Of a DNA stretch of 6,752 nt, positions 5,932 through 6,752 are shown one piece after another. The stretch is from positions 1-6,752 of the forward strand of contig JAEZPX010000274.1 in the NCBI GenBank assembly GCA_023413275.1. Direction: 5' to 3'. The DNA comes from Bacillota bacterium. Lineage in GTDB: Bacteria; Bacillota; Clostridia; Lachnospirales; Anaerotignaceae. Numbering within the stretch: the stretch's first letter is position 1; each line of letters starts with the position of its first letter. The notes under the pieces are model-generated. The model was not told where the DNA came from. It saw only the letters and a list, made by a program, of their open reading frames with translations, and searched no databases. Position numbers and translations under genes: made by a program.

Positions 5932-6752
5932 TCACTTAGCAAAAAAATTCAGTTTCACTTCTTCTACGGGCATATCCAAACCTGTGTAAAGCTTTGCTGC
6001 CGCTGCTCCCTGATAAATAAGCATTCCCAGCCCACCAATAACTTTGCAACCTGCTGCTTCTGCATCATGCAAAAGTTTTGTTTTTTCGGGGTCGTAAACC
6101 ACGTCAGCCACAACCAAATCTTTTCTGAATAAGGATGTATCAGTAATAAGACTTTTATCCTCCAAAGGATGCATTCCAACTTTGGTGGCATTTGTAAGGA
6201 TGTCACTGGTTTGAATTTCTTTAATCAATTGTTCAGAATTATCTAAATCATATAATGTGATTTTCTGTTGAGGAAAAGCCTCTTGATATTCTTTTACTTT
6301 TTTTTCTGCTATCTCCCAGAAGGCATCTTTTTTATTAAACACTGCAATTTCTTTTGCTCCGTCCAACATGGCTTGAGCTTGAATTGCAGAGGATACGCCA
6401 CCGGCGCCTAAAATCGTAATTTTCTTTCCTTTGATTTCCACACCCTCTTGCTGAAGATTTTTCACGTACCCTTCTCCATCTGTGATGTAACCTGTTAAAA
6501 CACCATCTTCATCAACAATGGTATTACAAGCGCCAACCAGCTTTGCCGCTGGTGAAATAGCATCCAAATACCGAAGTACCTCTTGCTTACAGGGCATTGT
6601 GATATTTGCGCCTTTCATGCCAAGTGTGCGGAAAGCCTTAATGGCATCTTCCGTTTTTTCCTTGGGTACATCAAAAGCTAGATATTTCTGATCTAAATTC
6701 CATTTTTCAAAACAGTAGTTATACATTGCTGGGGACTTGGAGTGTTCCACTG
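5932..6752 (-). CDS. Quinate/shikimate dehydrogenase, YdiB-like (first copy), 5' end cut by window edge
   Basis: Partial gene: 272 residues are visible and about 18 N-terminal ones lie beyond the right edge, judging by the 290-residue paralogue at 120-992. The GTG at 6748-6750 is an internal Val next to HSKSP, not a start, and the remaining two bases fit the Pro codon expected before it. Counting from that Val: HSKSP (3-7), NITMPCK with catalytic Lys55, ACNT (74-77), ITDG with catalytic Asp91, GAGG (115-118), NKKD (139-142), DILTNATKVGM and YQGA. It catalyses reversible NAD(P)-linked oxidation of shikimate or quinate at C3. Compared with YdiB and with its paralogue, the usual Asn of NTDG is Ile, and the Arg of the cofactor loop NR(K/R)D is Lys, so substrate or cofactor preference may differ. 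Its downstream part resembles YdiB more than a housekeeping AroE. It is the most upstream gene seen in the operon, followed by the transporter 15 bases on. Confidence 0.92.
   Translation of the reverse strand, partial: VEHSKSPAMYNYCFEKWNLDQKYLAFDVPKEKTEDAIKAFRTLGMKGANITMPCKQEVLRYLDAISPAAKLVGACNTIVDEDGVLTGYITDGEGYVKNLQQEGVEIKGKKITILGAGGVSSAIQAQAMLDGAKEIAVFNKKDAFWEIAEKKVKEYQEAFPQQKITLYDLDNSEQLIKEIQTSDILTNATKVGMHPLEDKSLITDTSLFRKDLVVADVVYDPEKTKLLHDAEAAGCKVIGGLGMLIYQGAAAAKLYTGLDMPVEEVKLNFFAK

Noticed and set aside
5917..5934. Possible readthrough fusion, because the transporter is in the same frame as the dehydrogenase before its TGA stop
   Set aside because: Both proteins end and begin where their families do; the shared frame is expected in one case in three.
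6748..6750. GTG as the start of the first dehydrogenase
   Set aside because: It encodes the Val just before HSKSP; the paralogue has 18 more residues before this point, so the gene runs off the window.
1..6752. CRISPR array, mobile element, tRNA or riboswitch
   Set aside because: No direct repeat array, transposase, integrase, tRNA-like cloverleaf or conserved leader was seen; coding sequence fills nearly all of the window.

Overview
This window looks like part of a low-GC (about 40 % by eye) Gram-positive anaerobe of the Clostridia, perhaps Lachnospirales-like. The basis is the near-consensus AGGAGG ribosome binding sites, tight gene packing, a chorismate mutase-shikimate kinase fusion, and an Fe-S flavin enzyme of the 2,4-dienoyl-CoA reductase class. 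The lineage is an inference; no rRNA or other marker gene is present.

All six genes lie on the minus strand with gaps of 15 to 50 bases, so they read as one operon transcribed from high to low coordinates. In transcription order they are: a YdiB-like quinate/shikimate dehydrogenase cut by the right edge (5932-6752); a 12-helix MFS transporter (4696-5916); a bifunctional chorismate mutase/shikimate kinase (3881-4666); a TIM-barrel protein of the sugar phosphate isomerase / 3-dehydroshikimate dehydratase superfamily (2998-3846); an FMN/4Fe-4S/FAD NAD(P)H-dependent ene-reductase-like protein (1022-2947); and a second, complete YdiB-like dehydrogenase (120-992). Positions 1-119 hold no gene and no convincing terminator. 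No promoter is visible; it must lie beyond position 6752.

Together the genes suggest uptake and use of exogenous shikimate or quinate. The transporter would import it, the dehydrogenases would interconvert the alcohol and keto forms with a nicotinamide cofactor, and shikimate kinase could divert shikimate to chorismate. The TIM-barrel protein could aromatise 3-dehydroshikimate to protocatechuate. The flavoenzyme could reduce the conjugated enone of 3-dehydroshikimate. From memory, Listeria monocytogenes qui operons carry a similar set (aroE-type dehydrogenase, MFS, QuiC-type dehydratase, 'NADH oxidase' flavoenzyme). The most interesting possibility is an anaerobic reductive route that uses shikimate as an electron sink, with one dehydrogenase at each end of the route. 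This is a hypothesis; the sequence shows the families, not the substrates.

Four of the five starts visible in the window follow a strong Shine-Dalgarno sequence. For two genes this places the start a few codons inside the longest open frame (2947 rather than 2986, and 4666 rather than 4672).
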